DNA of 64,000 nucleotides from Alloacidobacterium dinghuense (GTDB taxonomy: Bacteria; Acidobacteriota; Terriglobia; Terriglobales; Acidobacteriaceae). The notes below the pieces were generated by a model. The model did not search any database. It saw only the letters and a program-made list of their open reading frames with translations, and was not told the DNA's origin. This document shows positions 35,948 through 45,545 of this stretch, piece after piece; positions within the stretch are counted from its first letter, which is position 1; each line of letters opens with the position of its first letter. Location: contig NZ_CP060394.1 in assembly GCF_014274465.1 (NCBI RefSeq), forward strand, positions 1,302,001-1,366,000, written 5' to 3'. Position numbers and translations under genes: made by a program.

Positions 35948-36273
35948 CTCTCCGCGGTCAAAAAGACTTCCACAGACAGCTTCCAGCACTATGAGGCGTA
36001 ACCTTACCGCCCTATATCTCTTTGGCGCGGTGAAGGGAAAGCCTGTCGCGTCGCTATATCGACACGTGCCAGCGCGGAATCGAGTGCAAACCTGGCCCAG
36101 CGATTCAGGTAAATCACAGGGTCCTTGCCATTAAACGCCGATCGAGAAGCAGTTTACATGGCTTGAGTGCAGGCCCAAAGCGAATCCTCAATGATTGGCT
36201 TTCCGATTGCACTGTGAAGGAAAGGCGTATTCGCTGAGGTGAGTCGTCAGATCAAGAATCGGAGAGAAGAACA
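35948..36273. other. Intergenic region upstream of the oxalate decarboxylase
   Basis: A minus-strand segment near 36020-36140 reads NGKDPVIYLNRWARFALDSA without a start or a recognised family and may be a gene remnant. Nothing else clear. Confidence 0.3.
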
Positions 36274-37536
36274 ATGACTGACAAAGAAAAAGGACTCGTG
36301 CTCGCAGAGAGTCCATCTCGGAGAAGCTTCCTCGGGATGAGCTCGGTGGCTCTGGCAACTGCCGCATTTGCTGGACTGACTGCGAATGCTCAAGAGAAGG
36401 CGAGCACGCAAAAGGCAGAACACGACCATTCTTCGAGCGATCCCGGGCCAGAGAACAAGACGCTTCTAGGCGAAAACCCTGACGCCAACACTCCGCCACC
36501 GACGGATCACGGCGATATAGTGCCCATCTGGTATTCATTCGATCTGGTGAAGAAGCGCGTCGAAGAGGGCGGCTGGACCCACGAGGTGACGCAGCGCGTG
36601 CTTCCCTCTTCCAAGGAAATTGCCGGCGTGCAAATGCGTCTCACTGCAGGCAGCTATCGCGAACTGCATTGGCACACCGCTGATGAATGGGCTTATGTAC
36701 TCACTGGCAATGCCCGTGTCACAGTGATGAACCCCGATGGCACGATGTTCATTGGGGACGTCAGTGAAGGCGATCTTTGGCTCTTTCCCGCAGGCTACCC
36801 GCATTCTATTCAAGGGCTCGGCCCGGACGGAACGGAGTTTTTGTTGGTTTTCAACCAGGGGATGTTCTCCGAAGACGGGACCATGCTTCTCTCGGAAACG
36901 GTGGCGCACATACCTCCCGAGGTATTGGCAAAAAATACGGGCCTGGATAAGAGTGTCTTCGCGCAAACTCCCGGTGCGCCGCTCTACATCTTCCCTGGCA
37001 ACCTGCCTAACTCGCTCGAACAGGACAAGACGGAGATCGGCGGAGAGCAAGTAGCGTCGAAGTATCAGTACACCTTCCGCATGAGGTCGATGCAGCCGAC
37101 GACAGCCAGCCAAGCAGGAGAAGTTCGCGTCGTCGACTCACACAACTTTCCCGTCTCCAAGAAAGTTGCCGCGGCACTGCTCATCATCAAGCCTGGACAC
37201 ATGCGCGAGATCCACTGGCACCCGAACGCCTCCGAGTGGCAGTACTATGTCGCCGGCAAGGGTCGCATGACCGTTTTCTATCCTGTCGATAATGCCCGCA
37301 CGATGGACTTCAGCGCCAACGATGTCGGATACGTTCCCTCCAACGCACCTCACTATGTCGAAAACATTGGTGATACCGACCTGGTGGTCCTGGAACTGTT
37401 CGCAGCTGAAGAGTTCATGGATGTTTCCCTGAATCAGTGGCTCAGGCGCGTGCCGAGCGAGATGTTGAAGGCGCACCTGAACATTGGTAAGGAAATGGCC
37501 ACGAGGATCCCTGCGGAAAAACTGGAGCTCGTTTAG
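36274..37536 (+). CDS. Secreted bicupin oxalate decarboxylase
   Basis: 420 aa with GGAGAG upstream. Tat-type signal SRRSFLGMSSVALATAAFAG. Cupin 1 (about residues 85-230) has the manganese motif HWHTADEWAYVLTG (HxH...E) and the distal His in PAGYPHSIQG; cupin 2 (about 265-400) has IHWHPNASEWQYYVAG and SNAPHYVEN. A lid-like SEDG with a Glu after cupin 1 resembles the SENS lid Glu of B. subtilis OxdC. Expected to split oxalate to formate and CO2 in the periplasm, consuming a proton. Monocistronic. Confidence 0.92.
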   Translation: MTDKEKGLVLAESPSRRSFLGMSSVALATAAFAGLTANAQEKASTQKAEHDHSSSDPGPENKTLLGENPDANTPPPTDHGDIVPIWYSFDLVKKRVEEGGWTHEVTQRVLPSSKEIAGVQMRLTAGSYRELHWHTADEWAYVLTGNARVTVMNPDGTMFIGDVSEGDLWLFPAGYPHSIQGLGPDGTEFLLVFNQGMFSEDGTMLLSETVAHIPPEVLAKNTGLDKSVFAQTPGAPLYIFPGNLPNSLEQDKTEIGGEQVASKYQYTFRMRSMQPTTASQAGEVRVVDSHNFPVSKKVAAALLIIKPGHMREIHWHPNASEWQYYVAGKGRMTVFYPVDNARTMDFSANDVGYVPSNAPHYVENIGDTDLVVLELFAAEEFMDVSLNQWLRRVPSEMLKAHLNIGKEMATRIPAEKLELV

Positions 37537-37834
37537 GATGGCCCATCGCAGAGCGCTCTCGGATGGGCTAACTGATGACATCCATAGTTCGGGGGAAGTC
37601 AGCGCAGACCGTCGTACTTAACCTAACAATCACTGCAGTGATCCACCGCGACACATTCATTGGCCTGCATCGCCTTTTCTATTCGGGCCAACCGGCTTTG
37701 ATCGCTTCTGGGTGATTGGATGACCGAATGCAGATGGCTAGGCAACGCCCGGAAAGGGAGAGGCCTTCCGAACTAAGGCGGCCTCTCGCTATTTTGCAAG
37801 GCGGCAGCCTCTCTGTTCGCGAGACGATCGACAA
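37537..37834. other. Intergenic region with hairpin GAGAGGCC/GGCCTCTC
   Basis: An 8-bp stem at 37758-37765 and 37780-37787 followed by CGCTATTTTG is a possible weak terminator for the decarboxylase gene. No gene seen. Confidence 0.4.
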
Positions 37835-39226
37835 ATGACAGAAGTCTCACAGCACATTTCAACCCGCACCAAACAGCATTTCCGTATGCAAATGCTCGCC
37901 CTGATCGGTATCTGTATGACGCCTTGCTTGATGTCATACGCTCAGGCGCAAGTCTTCGCGGATTACCCGCAGACCCGAGGCAGGATTGAGCAATTGAAAC
38001 AGGAAGACTTTCCTTCCTGGCTCAGTCTGGATATGCAGATCAGGCTGCGCACCGAGGACCAGACGTCCTATCAATATATCCCCGGGAACAGCCGAGTTTA
38101 CGAGCTGACGCGTGTATACGGTGGACTTACCCTGCAGCCTGCTTCGTATCTCACCGGCTATGTGCAGTTTATCGATACGCACGCATTAGGACTGCCGGTG
38201 AAGCATGTTGCTGCGAATATGCGTGATGTCTTTGATCTGCGCCAAGGGTACCTAGAATATCACCACGATAATATCAGGCTGTACGCGGGAAGAAGGGAAT
38301 TGAAGTATGGCGATGAACGCGTTGTCGGAATAAGCGACTTCACCAATAACAGTAGAACCTGGGATGGATTCTTTGGGCATTTTGGTGACAAGACGGGCAA
38401 GAACAAGGTCGATGTCTTTAGCACTTCAGTTGTTACAGTTCATCCTACTTCGCTAGACAAGCATGGGGCAGGGCTGACCTTTCATGGCGTCTACGGGACC
38501 ATCGGCTCGTGGATTCCAAATAGTATCCTCCAGCCGTTTGTCCTGGTCAGAGCCTTGCCCCGTGTGAAGAGCCAGCAGGGGATTTACGGCTCAGAGATAG
38601 AGACCACGTTTGGCGCCGAAATGGACGGGCGCCTCCCTGGAAGCTTTGAGTACGATGTTTTAGGAGACCTGCAACGCGGCAGTTACTCGAACGACTCGAT
38701 TCATGCCGGCGCAGGTATTGTAAAGGTCGCACACGTATTCACTTCTCTTCCGTGGAAGCTGCGGCTCGGCGGAGAATATGACTACGCCACAGGCAACCCT
38801 CATCAGAATCCCAATCGCATAAGTACCTACGATCAACAATACCCCAGCAACCACAATGCTTTTGGACTCTTTGATCTCTTTGGCTTCCAGAACATAAGGG
38901 AGAGAAGAGTCAATCTGGACCTCGCGCCAACAGAGAACCTCTCGCTGCTGTTCCAGGGAGAAGCGCTCGGCGTCTCTTCACGGTTTGACAGTGTTTACGA
39001 CGGTGTTGCAGGAGTTGTAGTGCAAGCTCCAGCCCACGGCTTTGCAACCAACAATATTGGCGACGGCTTTGACGCGTCAGCAAAGTATGTGTTCCATAAT
39101 TACTGGGTCCTGAACGCCGGAGTTGGGCACTTCTTTCCGGGGAGCTTGATGGCAGCCAATAGTCATGGCGCCCCCCTTACATATTCGTATTTCTCTATTA
39201 CCTACCGTTTCAAGTTGGGTAAGTGA
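37835..39226 (+). CDS. Alginate-export-type outer-membrane porin
   Basis: 463 aa, or 446 from ATG 37886. Signal peptide ends at SYAQAQ. The mature chain alternates aromatic/polar strands typical of a beta-barrel: LSLDMQIRLRTEDQTSYQYIPG, RQGYLEYHHDNIRLYAGRRELKYGDERVVG and the C-terminal FSITYRFKLGK. The GRxxLxYGDxRxxG motif is that of the alginate_exp family. Substrate unknown; lying downstream of the oxalate decarboxylase it may transport an anionic sugar or organic acid, but that is speculation. Confidence 0.8.
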   Translation: MTEVSQHISTRTKQHFRMQMLALIGICMTPCLMSYAQAQVFADYPQTRGRIEQLKQEDFPSWLSLDMQIRLRTEDQTSYQYIPGNSRVYELTRVYGGLTLQPASYLTGYVQFIDTHALGLPVKHVAANMRDVFDLRQGYLEYHHDNIRLYAGRRELKYGDERVVGISDFTNNSRTWDGFFGHFGDKTGKNKVDVFSTSVVTVHPTSLDKHGAGLTFHGVYGTIGSWIPNSILQPFVLVRALPRVKSQQGIYGSEIETTFGAEMDGRLPGSFEYDVLGDLQRGSYSNDSIHAGAGIVKVAHVFTSLPWKLRLGGEYDYATGNPHQNPNRISTYDQQYPSNHNAFGLFDLFGFQNIRERRVNLDLAPTENLSLLFQGEALGVSSRFDSVYDGVAGVVVQAPAHGFATNNIGDGFDASAKYVFHNYWVLNAGVGHFFPGSLMAANSHGAPLTYSYFSITYRFKLGK

Positions 39227-39285
39227 TAAATGGGGCCTTCTCATTGACAGAGTTATAGGCCGCCCCCGTCAATTGCATCGATCGT

Positions 39286-39616
39286 GTGTCGAAACTCTGT
39301 GGTCTCTGTCGCGGTCTAAATAGACGGTTCTGATACTTTTCAACTGCACAAAGACATTCGCAGAACGACGTCCTGTGGAACCGGTTATATCGAAGACTGC
39401 TTTCTTGCATCAGCTCTGTCATCGCGAATGCTCTCAAGGCATTGAAAGGGAAATGTACAATGACCAGTGAAAACGACGGTTTAGATACGCAGAAACAGCT
39501 ACCGGCCTCACATCAGAGTTGATGCTTCAGGAAGCTGAAGCAGATCCCAGTCGGCCGCAGCTATTCAGCTACGGCTGACCTTCGAAGCGCGGACCCGTGG
39601 GGAGGCCATGTGGTCT
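39286..39616 (+). repeat. Diverged module, copy 1 (with deletion)
   Basis: Aligns with 47554-48020: shared stretches include GTGTCGAAA, GAACGACGTC, GTGGAA, a Shine-Dalgarno and ATGACC start, GAAGCTGAAGCAGATC and CTACGGCTG. Copy 1 lacks about 155 bp inside the small gene. Confidence 0.6.
39460..39522 (+). pseudogene. Truncated copy of the 55-aa gene at 47706
   Basis: Encodes MTSENDGLDTQKQ then 7 unrelated residues and a stop. The first 13 codons match MTTENNDPDAQKK of the intact gene and a GAAAGGG ribosome site is retained, but the rest is deleted. Confidence 0.6.
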
Positions 39617-40314
39617 CCATCGTGCTCCATAGGGCGCCTTTTCGCGCACGATCAACAACTCGACACAGACAATTTCTGGGATATGCCTGAGCATATGCTG
39701 TACGCCTGTTTCGGAAGTGGCGCGAAGTGGAGCGCGGGCGCCCCACTCGACGGCTTGATGTCGAAATCCGTTAGCTGCTGTCGAGATTTCGACCAGAGTT
39801 CGGATATGTGCTAAGTCTGCCTTAAGACCCCCTGAGAAGAAGGCGCCTTCAATTCAATGACATCGCTGGAGTCGCTATCTGCGCCGGACTCTGGCATTGC
39901 GCCTGCACTAGAGCTGTCAAGACTAATAAGGCTGCCGAGGAGCAAGATCAACCTTCCATGCCTTGGAGAATACGATGCGTTCTGAACTGGTCTTTGGCGC
40001 AATGACCCACGTCTCAAATCGTTTTTTACTTACCAAGCTTGCCGCGAGGGCAACTCGCAAATTACATAGGCCAAATACTCGCATACAAGAGACGATGAAC
40101 GATGTGCTTGTACGCTTCAGTCATGCCAACCCCTTGGGAGGCGTTCCGCACACCGGCAACGTGCAGCGGTTCCGTCGCGCTGCATAGGCTGAGGTTTATT
40201 CGCCCTGTGTACATCAGAGTCTCGAACTGCGCGGTCATTGTTCGATCGTCTCCGAACACGGTTTATTCAAAACGATGGACCTGATGGACGACTAGGAAAC
40301 GAAAAGAGGTGAAT
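39617..40314. other. Region without a convincing gene
   Basis: A minus-strand frame (to 39811) contains a signal-peptide-like LILLLGSLISLDSSSAGA followed by an acidic Ser-rich tail, but no clear start; it could be a short exported peptide. Nothing else recognised. Confidence 0.3.
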
Positions 40315-40884
40315 ATGTTAGCGCAATTGCAAAGTGTAGACGAAAGAGGAATCCAGTACGCGACCGCTGCCGACTTCTGCGAAATCTTCGCGAAAGAGAT
40401 GCACAGTCTGTACCTGCTCTCGTTCCTGCTAACCGCAGACAAGGACAAAGCCGAACAATGTTTTGTCGGCGGGTTAGGAGAGTGTGTCAAGGGAATTAGC
40501 GCCTTCATGGAGTGGTCGCGCCTGTGGGCTCGGCGCGCGATTATTAAGCAGGCCATTCTGATGATGAGACCCGCGCCGGAAGACAGGGATTACTGGTCGC
40601 CTATCAGCGCTAAAGGGACGGCAGCTCCCCTAAAGAATAGCCTTTTTGCCGCCATTCTTTCACTCTGTACCTTCGAACGGTTTGTCTTCGTCCTGTCCAT
40701 TCTCGAAGGGCAGTCAGACGGAGATTGCTTAAGTCTTCTCAAATGCTCTCGGAGGGATCTCATGATAGCCCGCGAGTTGGCTTTGAGATTCCTTGCAACA
40801 GCCGACAAGGGCGGCGATCACCTTCATGAAGCTTTGTATGCGTGGCGGACATTTCTAAGTTCGCCAAGATGGCCCGAATGGTGA
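40315..40884 (+). CDS. Sigma-70-like conserved hypothetical protein
   Basis: 189 aa; ATG 40315 is preceded by AGAGGTGA. The N-terminal half (LYLLSFLLTADKDKAEQCFVGGLGECV) resembles sigma region 2 of ECF factors and the C-terminal half (SLCTFERFVFVLSILEGQSDGDCLSLLKCSRRDLMIARELA) resembles region 4 with its helix-turn-helix. Key promoter-binding residues cannot be confirmed, so it may be a sigma-like regulator rather than an active factor. Confidence 0.6.
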   Translation: MLAQLQSVDERGIQYATAADFCEIFAKEMHSLYLLSFLLTADKDKAEQCFVGGLGECVKGISAFMEWSRLWARRAIIKQAILMMRPAPEDRDYWSPISAKGTAAPLKNSLFAAILSLCTFERFVFVLSILEGQSDGDCLSLLKCSRRDLMIARELALRFLATADKGGDHLHEALYAWRTFLSSPRWPEW

Positions 40885-41032
40885 ATGCAACCACTCAAGC
40901 ATTCTGTTGCTCGCTTTACACCTGGCAAGACTGGGTCAATACAGCCGCACTCCATGAGATTTCATTTCGCTCATGCTTGAGAGCCTCGCGGTTCAGAGGA
41001 CAGGTCCATCAGGCGGGTCCTAAGGAAAAGAC

Positions 41033-41314
41033 ATGGTCAATTTAATATTTTTTGTAGACATGGTGGTTTTTGCAATGGTGATTGCTTGCGCTGCCTCACT
41101 GCTGCGAGGGGACTCGAAGAGAAGGAGGGTCTTTCCTCACAGCGATGTTGTTCATACGTGCGTAAAGCAGAGCGAAACATCCGGGGAACTCAATGGGGCA
41201 GCATCTGGGGAAGGAGAAAATCAATTATCTGCGGTATTCCTGATGTTGCCTCACCTAGGACGCAGGGTCAGGCAAATAAAGTGCGCTGAAATCCGCCTTG
41301 AACGACCGCAGTAA
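41033..41314 (+). CDS. Possible small membrane protein
   Basis: 93 aa with AAGGA seven bases before the ATG and an N-terminal hydrophobic helix (LIFFVDMVVFAMVIACAASLL) followed by a polar tail. No family. Could equally be a chance frame. Confidence 0.35.
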   Translation: MVNLIFFVDMVVFAMVIACAASLLRGDSKRRRVFPHSDVVHTCVKQSETSGELNGAASGEGENQLSAVFLMLPHLGRRVRQIKCAEIRLERPQ

Positions 41315-41855
41315 ATGTCGTCCATCTAGTCGAAATCTGTGGAACTTCGCTCTATCGCTCGCTCCAACTCCTTCCAGGAACTTATGTGGCGCACGTCGAA
41401 ACTATTTCCCGGCTTTTGTTTCCCCCGGTCCGCTTAATCATCAATAAGCGTCTTTAAAAATCCGACCACCGCATCTTCTCCCCTTCTCCATCATTCCCAA
41501 GTCACCGAGTTGTCTTTTTGTTCGAAACATGGAGTGCAGGCTAGGTGTACCTCAGGCGGTTACAGTGGGTGACCACAAGCTCGCCCATAGAGTGTCCGAG
41601 TATGGTGCGAGCGGCATACAAACATCCGATTTGAGATGCGTCTGCGCAACCAGGCAAATCCCGACATTCAGATAAGCCCTCCACCCGAATCGAGCTAATT
41701 CTCATGAAGTAATGACATCTCTGACTATCGACATCTGTGACGGGTCTTCGACATCGGATGACGGAGCAATTCCGCTAAATCCAACAATGTGCGCGTTGGC
41801 CTCCTCGTGAGAAGTGGTATATCGATTGCTTTTATCAGAGTTAGGAGAAAAACAT
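41315..41855. other. Intergenic region
   Basis: No recognisable gene or RNA. A Shine-Dalgarno (AGGAG, about 41843) at its end belongs to the next gene. Confidence 0.4.
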
Positions 41856-42383
41856 ATGAGGCAGAAGCTTTCTTTGTTCTTACTTGGTATCTCGTTGTTC
41901 AGTAGTGCCGCGTCGCTCCAAGCGCAAGTCAAAACGGATTACGATCACAGCGCCGCCTTTAGTTCCTACAAGACGTATTCCTGGTTGAAGGTTCAATCGG
42001 GCGACTCACTCTGGGATGACCGAATCAAGCAGGACGTGGATTCCCAACTTGCCGCAAAAGGCTGGACCAAGGTTGATTCGAACGGGGACGCATCGGTGAG
42101 TGCCTTCCGACGCACCCATGATCAGAAGACGCTCGAGACCTTCTATGACGGCTTCGGCGGCGGATGGCGCTGGAGAGGTTTCGGCGGTGGCAATGCCATG
42201 GCGACAACGACCACCGATGTCACGAAGGTCGGTAATGTCGTTGTCGATATCTTCGATACCCACACCCAAAAGCTGATTTGGCGTGGTACGGATACTGATG
42301 ATTTGTCTTCGAACGCAGATAAGAACATCCAGAAGCTCGCAAAGGATCTCAACAACATGTTCAAGAAGTTCCCACCGAAGTAG
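41856..42383 (+). CDS. DUF4136 exported lipoprotein-like protein
   Basis: 175 aa from ATG 41856 (AGGAG upstream). Signal peptide to SLQAQ, then VKTDYDHSAAFSSYKTYSWLK, the DUF4136 hallmark, a Gly/Trp/Phe-rich loop (GFGGGWRWRGFGGG) and KLIWRGTDTDDLSSNADKNIQKLAKDL. Periplasmic or outer-membrane protein of unknown function. Confidence 0.88.
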   Translation: MRQKLSLFLLGISLFSSAASLQAQVKTDYDHSAAFSSYKTYSWLKVQSGDSLWDDRIKQDVDSQLAAKGWTKVDSNGDASVSAFRRTHDQKTLETFYDGFGGGWRWRGFGGGNAMATTTTDVTKVGNVVVDIFDTHTQKLIWRGTDTDDLSSNADKNIQKLAKDLNNMFKKFPPK

Positions 42384-42682
42384 TACTTCACAAGCTTGGC
42401 CGGCGGATACCTTCAGGCATCGTGACGCGGTTGTCTACAGCTGCGATGCCTCTTAAGGAGTCTTAGCGTGTCCAGCCACTCTCTTCGACGCGTTTCTCGC
42501 CTTAATCCGGGCCTCTGGATTACGGGTGAAAAGCGAGCACCTAGAAGCGCACATCGAGATGATTTCCATAGGAACAGGCCTCTTTGCTGCATACACCTTT
42601 TAGGAGACTTCCTCTACGCAAGGGGGTCCGTTCGCATGCGCTGCTTCTACGGCAGCACTTCTTATGCAGAGAGACGACATCT
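42384..42682. other. Intergenic DNA
   Basis: No recognised gene. Confidence 0.35.
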
Positions 42683-43365
42683 ATCTGGATTGTCAAACTT
42701 GCGCTCGATCGACCCTATACATTCATCGTTGCCTCCATCCTGATTCTCCTTCTAGGGGTTTCGTCATCAACCAAATCAAGAACGAAATACTCCCCGCTGT
42801 GCAGGCAGGTGCTCCAAAGGGCATGAAGATCCAGGGGTTGTTCGATCAGTCGGTCATCGTCCGCGCATCGATCGAGGGCGTCCTGCGCGAGGGAATCATC
42901 GCCTCCTGCCTCACTGCTCTGATGATCCTCGTCTTCCTGGGTAGCTGGCGTAGTACGCTGATCATCGCCATCTCCATTCCCGCTTTCCATCCTAAGTCCA
43001 TCATCATTCTGAATGCGCTTGGACAGACTCTGAACACCATGACACTGGGCGGACTGGCGCTAACCATCGGCATTCTTGTGGACGACGCCACGGTTACGAT
43101 CGAGAACATTCACCGGCAACGGAGAAGCAGCCGCTCTTTGATGCCGTGCTGCAGGGGGCCGCAGAGATCGCGACACCCACGTTCGTATCGACTCTAACCA
43201 TCTGCATCGTCTTCGTCTCGGTAGTCTTTCTTACCGGGCCTGCGAAATACCTCTTTACGCCGATGGCGATGCCGATCTGCTCATTCGCGGCAGCCATGCG
43301 CCGCTCGTCGGCTGCGATCGCCCGGCCTTTCGATTACCGTCTTGCGGCCACCCGATGGCATTAGA
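42683..43365 (+). pseudogene. Remnant of an HAE-type RND efflux permease
   Basis: Three reading frames carry successive AcrB-like pieces: TM1 WIVKLALDRPYTFIVASILI (42686 on), then a jump to the region before TM2 (GAPKGMKIQGLFDQSVIVRASIEGVLREG) through TM4 LGGLALTIGILVDDATVTIENIHR (to about 43117), then LQGAAEIATPTFVSTLTICIV and LTGPAKYLFTPMAM (to about 43280). Most of the first periplasmic domain and everything after TM6 are missing, and at least two frameshifts are present. Non-functional. Confidence 0.85.
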
Positions 43366-43395
43366 CACAATGGTGTGTATCGGAGCAAGTGGCCC

Positions 43396-44436
43396 GTGAC
43401 CAATGTTGTGAAGATGCGCCATTATGGGGTGGCGGCGATCGCCTGCGGAATTGCCTTAGTAGTCGCACGGCCGCTGAAGGCTGAATCCTCATGTTTCCTG
43501 CTCGCCATCATCGTCAGCAGTCTCTTCGGCGGTCGCGGACCGGGGCTACTCGCCGTTGGGCTTTCTACAATCGCGTTTGACATTTTCTTTCTCCCCGCCC
43601 CGCTCCCACTATCGAGCGATCCATCCTCTTACTTGCGGCTCGGAGTATTTCTCGCTGCAGCGATCACGGCGAGCCAACTGATCGAAGCCAAGAAGCGCAT
43701 TGAGGAAACTCTGCGCCGAACACAGGCACGGCTTTCGCGAGCAACACAGATCGCAACAGTAGCAGAGCTGGCAGCCTCAATCGCACATGAAATCAGCCAA
43801 CCCCTGAGCGCGGTAGTAGCTAACGGTCAAGCATGCACACAATGGCTGGCGGCGGAGCCACCCAATATGACCAACGCGCGGATAGCGGCGGAGAGGATCG
43901 TTCGCGATGGCAAGGATGCGGGAGAGGTAGTGCGGCGCTTACGGGAACTCTTTAAAAAGAATGCGCTCACGAAGGTGGACTTGGATGTCAATGACGTCGT
44001 CCACGAGGTGATTCGATTGATCCGCACCGAAGTTGTGAGAAAACGAATCACTGTTGAGACCGATCTGGAGAAGAAGCTTCCATTTGTGCAGGGCGATCGT
44101 GTGCAGTTGCAACAGGTCATTTTCAACTTGCTCCTCAATGGAATCGAAGCGATGGAGGCCGTGAACGACCGCCCGAGAAAACTTTGGATCTGCTCGAAGT
44201 TGCGGGGAGGGGATGCGATCGTCGTCGAGATACGCGATCACGGCAGTGGCCTGGCGGATGCGGAGAAGGTATTTGAGGCTTTCTATACTACGAAGGAAAA
44301 GGGGATGGGAATGGGACTAGCGATTTGCCGTTCAATCGTCGAAGCACATGGAGGTCTCTTGGGGATTAGTCCCTCCCATGGTCCGGGAACAACATTTTTC
44401 TTCACTTTGCCGCTTGAATCGAGTCAATCTACATGA
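43396..44436 (+). CDS. Sensor histidine kinase with DUF4118 membrane domain
   Basis: About 346 aa from GTG 43396; 43342 or ATG 43414 are other possible starts. N-terminal KdpD-like membrane domain (YGVAAIACGIALVVARPL, LAIIVSSLFGGRGPGLLAVGLSTIAFDIFFLP), HisKA with the phosphoacceptor His in IAHEISQPLSAVVANG, and HATPase (NLLLNGIEAME, DHGSGL, GMGMGLAICRSIVEAHGG). FixL/TodS-like kinase; its stop overlaps the regulator gene by 4 bp. Confidence 0.92.
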   Translation: MTNVVKMRHYGVAAIACGIALVVARPLKAESSCFLLAIIVSSLFGGRGPGLLAVGLSTIAFDIFFLPAPLPLSSDPSSYLRLGVFLAAAITASQLIEAKKRIEETLRRTQARLSRATQIATVAELAASIAHEISQPLSAVVANGQACTQWLAAEPPNMTNARIAAERIVRDGKDAGEVVRRLRELFKKNALTKVDLDVNDVVHEVIRLIRTEVVRKRITVETDLEKKLPFVQGDRVQLQQVIFNLLLNGIEAMEAVNDRPRKLWICSKLRGGDAIVVEIRDHGSGLADAEKVFEAFYTTKEKGMGMGLAICRSIVEAHGGLLGISPSHGPGTTFFFTLPLESSQST

Positions 44437-45044
44437 CCGAAGACCAACCCATCATCTATGTACTCGATGATGACCACCGAGTGCGCGAAGCTCTGTCGAG
44501 TCTTCTGTCATCGTTGGGGCTGCGAGTGGAGGTATTCGCCTCCGCCGCAGAGTATCTGCAATTCAAGAAGCCTGACGCTCCGGCATGCTTGATTTTAGAT
44601 CTGGAGTTGCCCGGTATGAATGGCCTGGAACTTCAACAGGAAATTGCGGGGGATTATTCGCTACCCATCGTTTTTGTCACGGGGCATGGAGATGTACCCT
44701 CATCGGTTCGTGCCATGAAAGCCGGAGCCGTCGAGTTTCTGCTGAAGCCATTCGATAATCAGGAACTCTTGAGAAGCATAGACGCGGCCATCCTCCAGGA
44801 TCGCGAAGCGCGGGTAAAGAGAGCAGAAATCATTGAACTGCGAAGGCGCTACGCACTGCTAACTCCCCGCGAGCGAGAAGTCCTACCCTTCGTGGTGGCC
44901 GGGCTACTCAACAAGCAAACCGCCGGTGAACTCGGCACCAGTGAAATTACCATCCAGGTTCATCGCGGACAGATTATGCGCAAGATGGCCGCGTCTTCGC
45001 TGGCAGAGCTTGTGAAAATGGCCGGTAAACTGGGGATTTCCTGA
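44433..45044 (+). CDS. FixJ-family response regulator
   Basis: 203 aa. Receiver with LDDDH, Asp56 (CLILDLELPGMNG), T/S at VTGHGDVPSSVRAMKAGAVEFLLKPF, and C-terminal LuxR HTH (LTPREREVLPFVVAGLLNKQTAGELGTSEITIQVHRGQIM). Start ATG overlaps the kinase stop, so this pair is a coupled two-component system. Confidence 0.95.
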   Translation: MTEDQPIIYVLDDDHRVREALSSLLSSLGLRVEVFASAAEYLQFKKPDAPACLILDLELPGMNGLELQQEIAGDYSLPIVFVTGHGDVPSSVRAMKAGAVEFLLKPFDNQELLRSIDAAILQDREARVKRAEIIELRRRYALLTPREREVLPFVVAGLLNKQTAGELGTSEITIQVHRGQIMRKMAASSLAELVKMAGKLGIS

Positions 45045-45130
45045 GAGTTAAGCGGCTTATATGAAGACATAATAGGCAGCCATTCGACTTCTCGCTACTA
45101 TCGAACCATGGAGCGAGGCCACTTTCCCCA

Positions 45131-45541
45131 ATGAATGTTATTTCAAAGCCGATCGTCGCTGTCGTCGACGATGATCCCAGGATTCGCGAGTCTCTAGAGA
45201 GTCTCATCGAATCCGCCGGCTTGAAAGCTCGGGTGTTTTCGCTCGCAGAAGATTTTCTAGATGGGGAGATTCTGGCAGTAACGAGTTGTTTGATCACAGA
45301 CGTCCGGATGCCGAAGATGGATGGTCTGGAACTGCAACGACGGCTCAGGATAAAACGCCCGGAACTGCCCGTCATCTTTATTACCGCTCATCACGAGGAC
45401 CAGATAGAGCGATGTGCTTTTGCGCAAGGGGCGGCTTTTTTTGTGCATAAGCCATTTGATGCTGATGAATTGCTTTGTGCCCTCAAGTTAGCTCTGAGGA
45501 GGGCTCAGGGTGACGACGAGAAGACTTTAGAGAAAAGGTGA
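45131..45541 (+). CDS. Single-domain (CheY-like) response regulator
   Basis: 136 aa receiver without an output domain: VVDDDPRIRESL, phospho-acceptor Asp57 (CLITDVRMPKMDG), ITAHH and VHKPFDADELL. It may act as a phosphorelay or supply the missing receiver to the sigma-54 activator encoded 4 bp downstream. Confidence 0.92.
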   Translation: MNVISKPIVAVVDDDPRIRESLESLIESAGLKARVFSLAEDFLDGEILAVTSCLITDVRMPKMDGLELQRRLRIKRPELPVIFITAHHEDQIERCAFAQGAAFFVHKPFDADELLCALKLALRRAQGDDEKTLEKR

Positions 45542-45545
45542 GATC

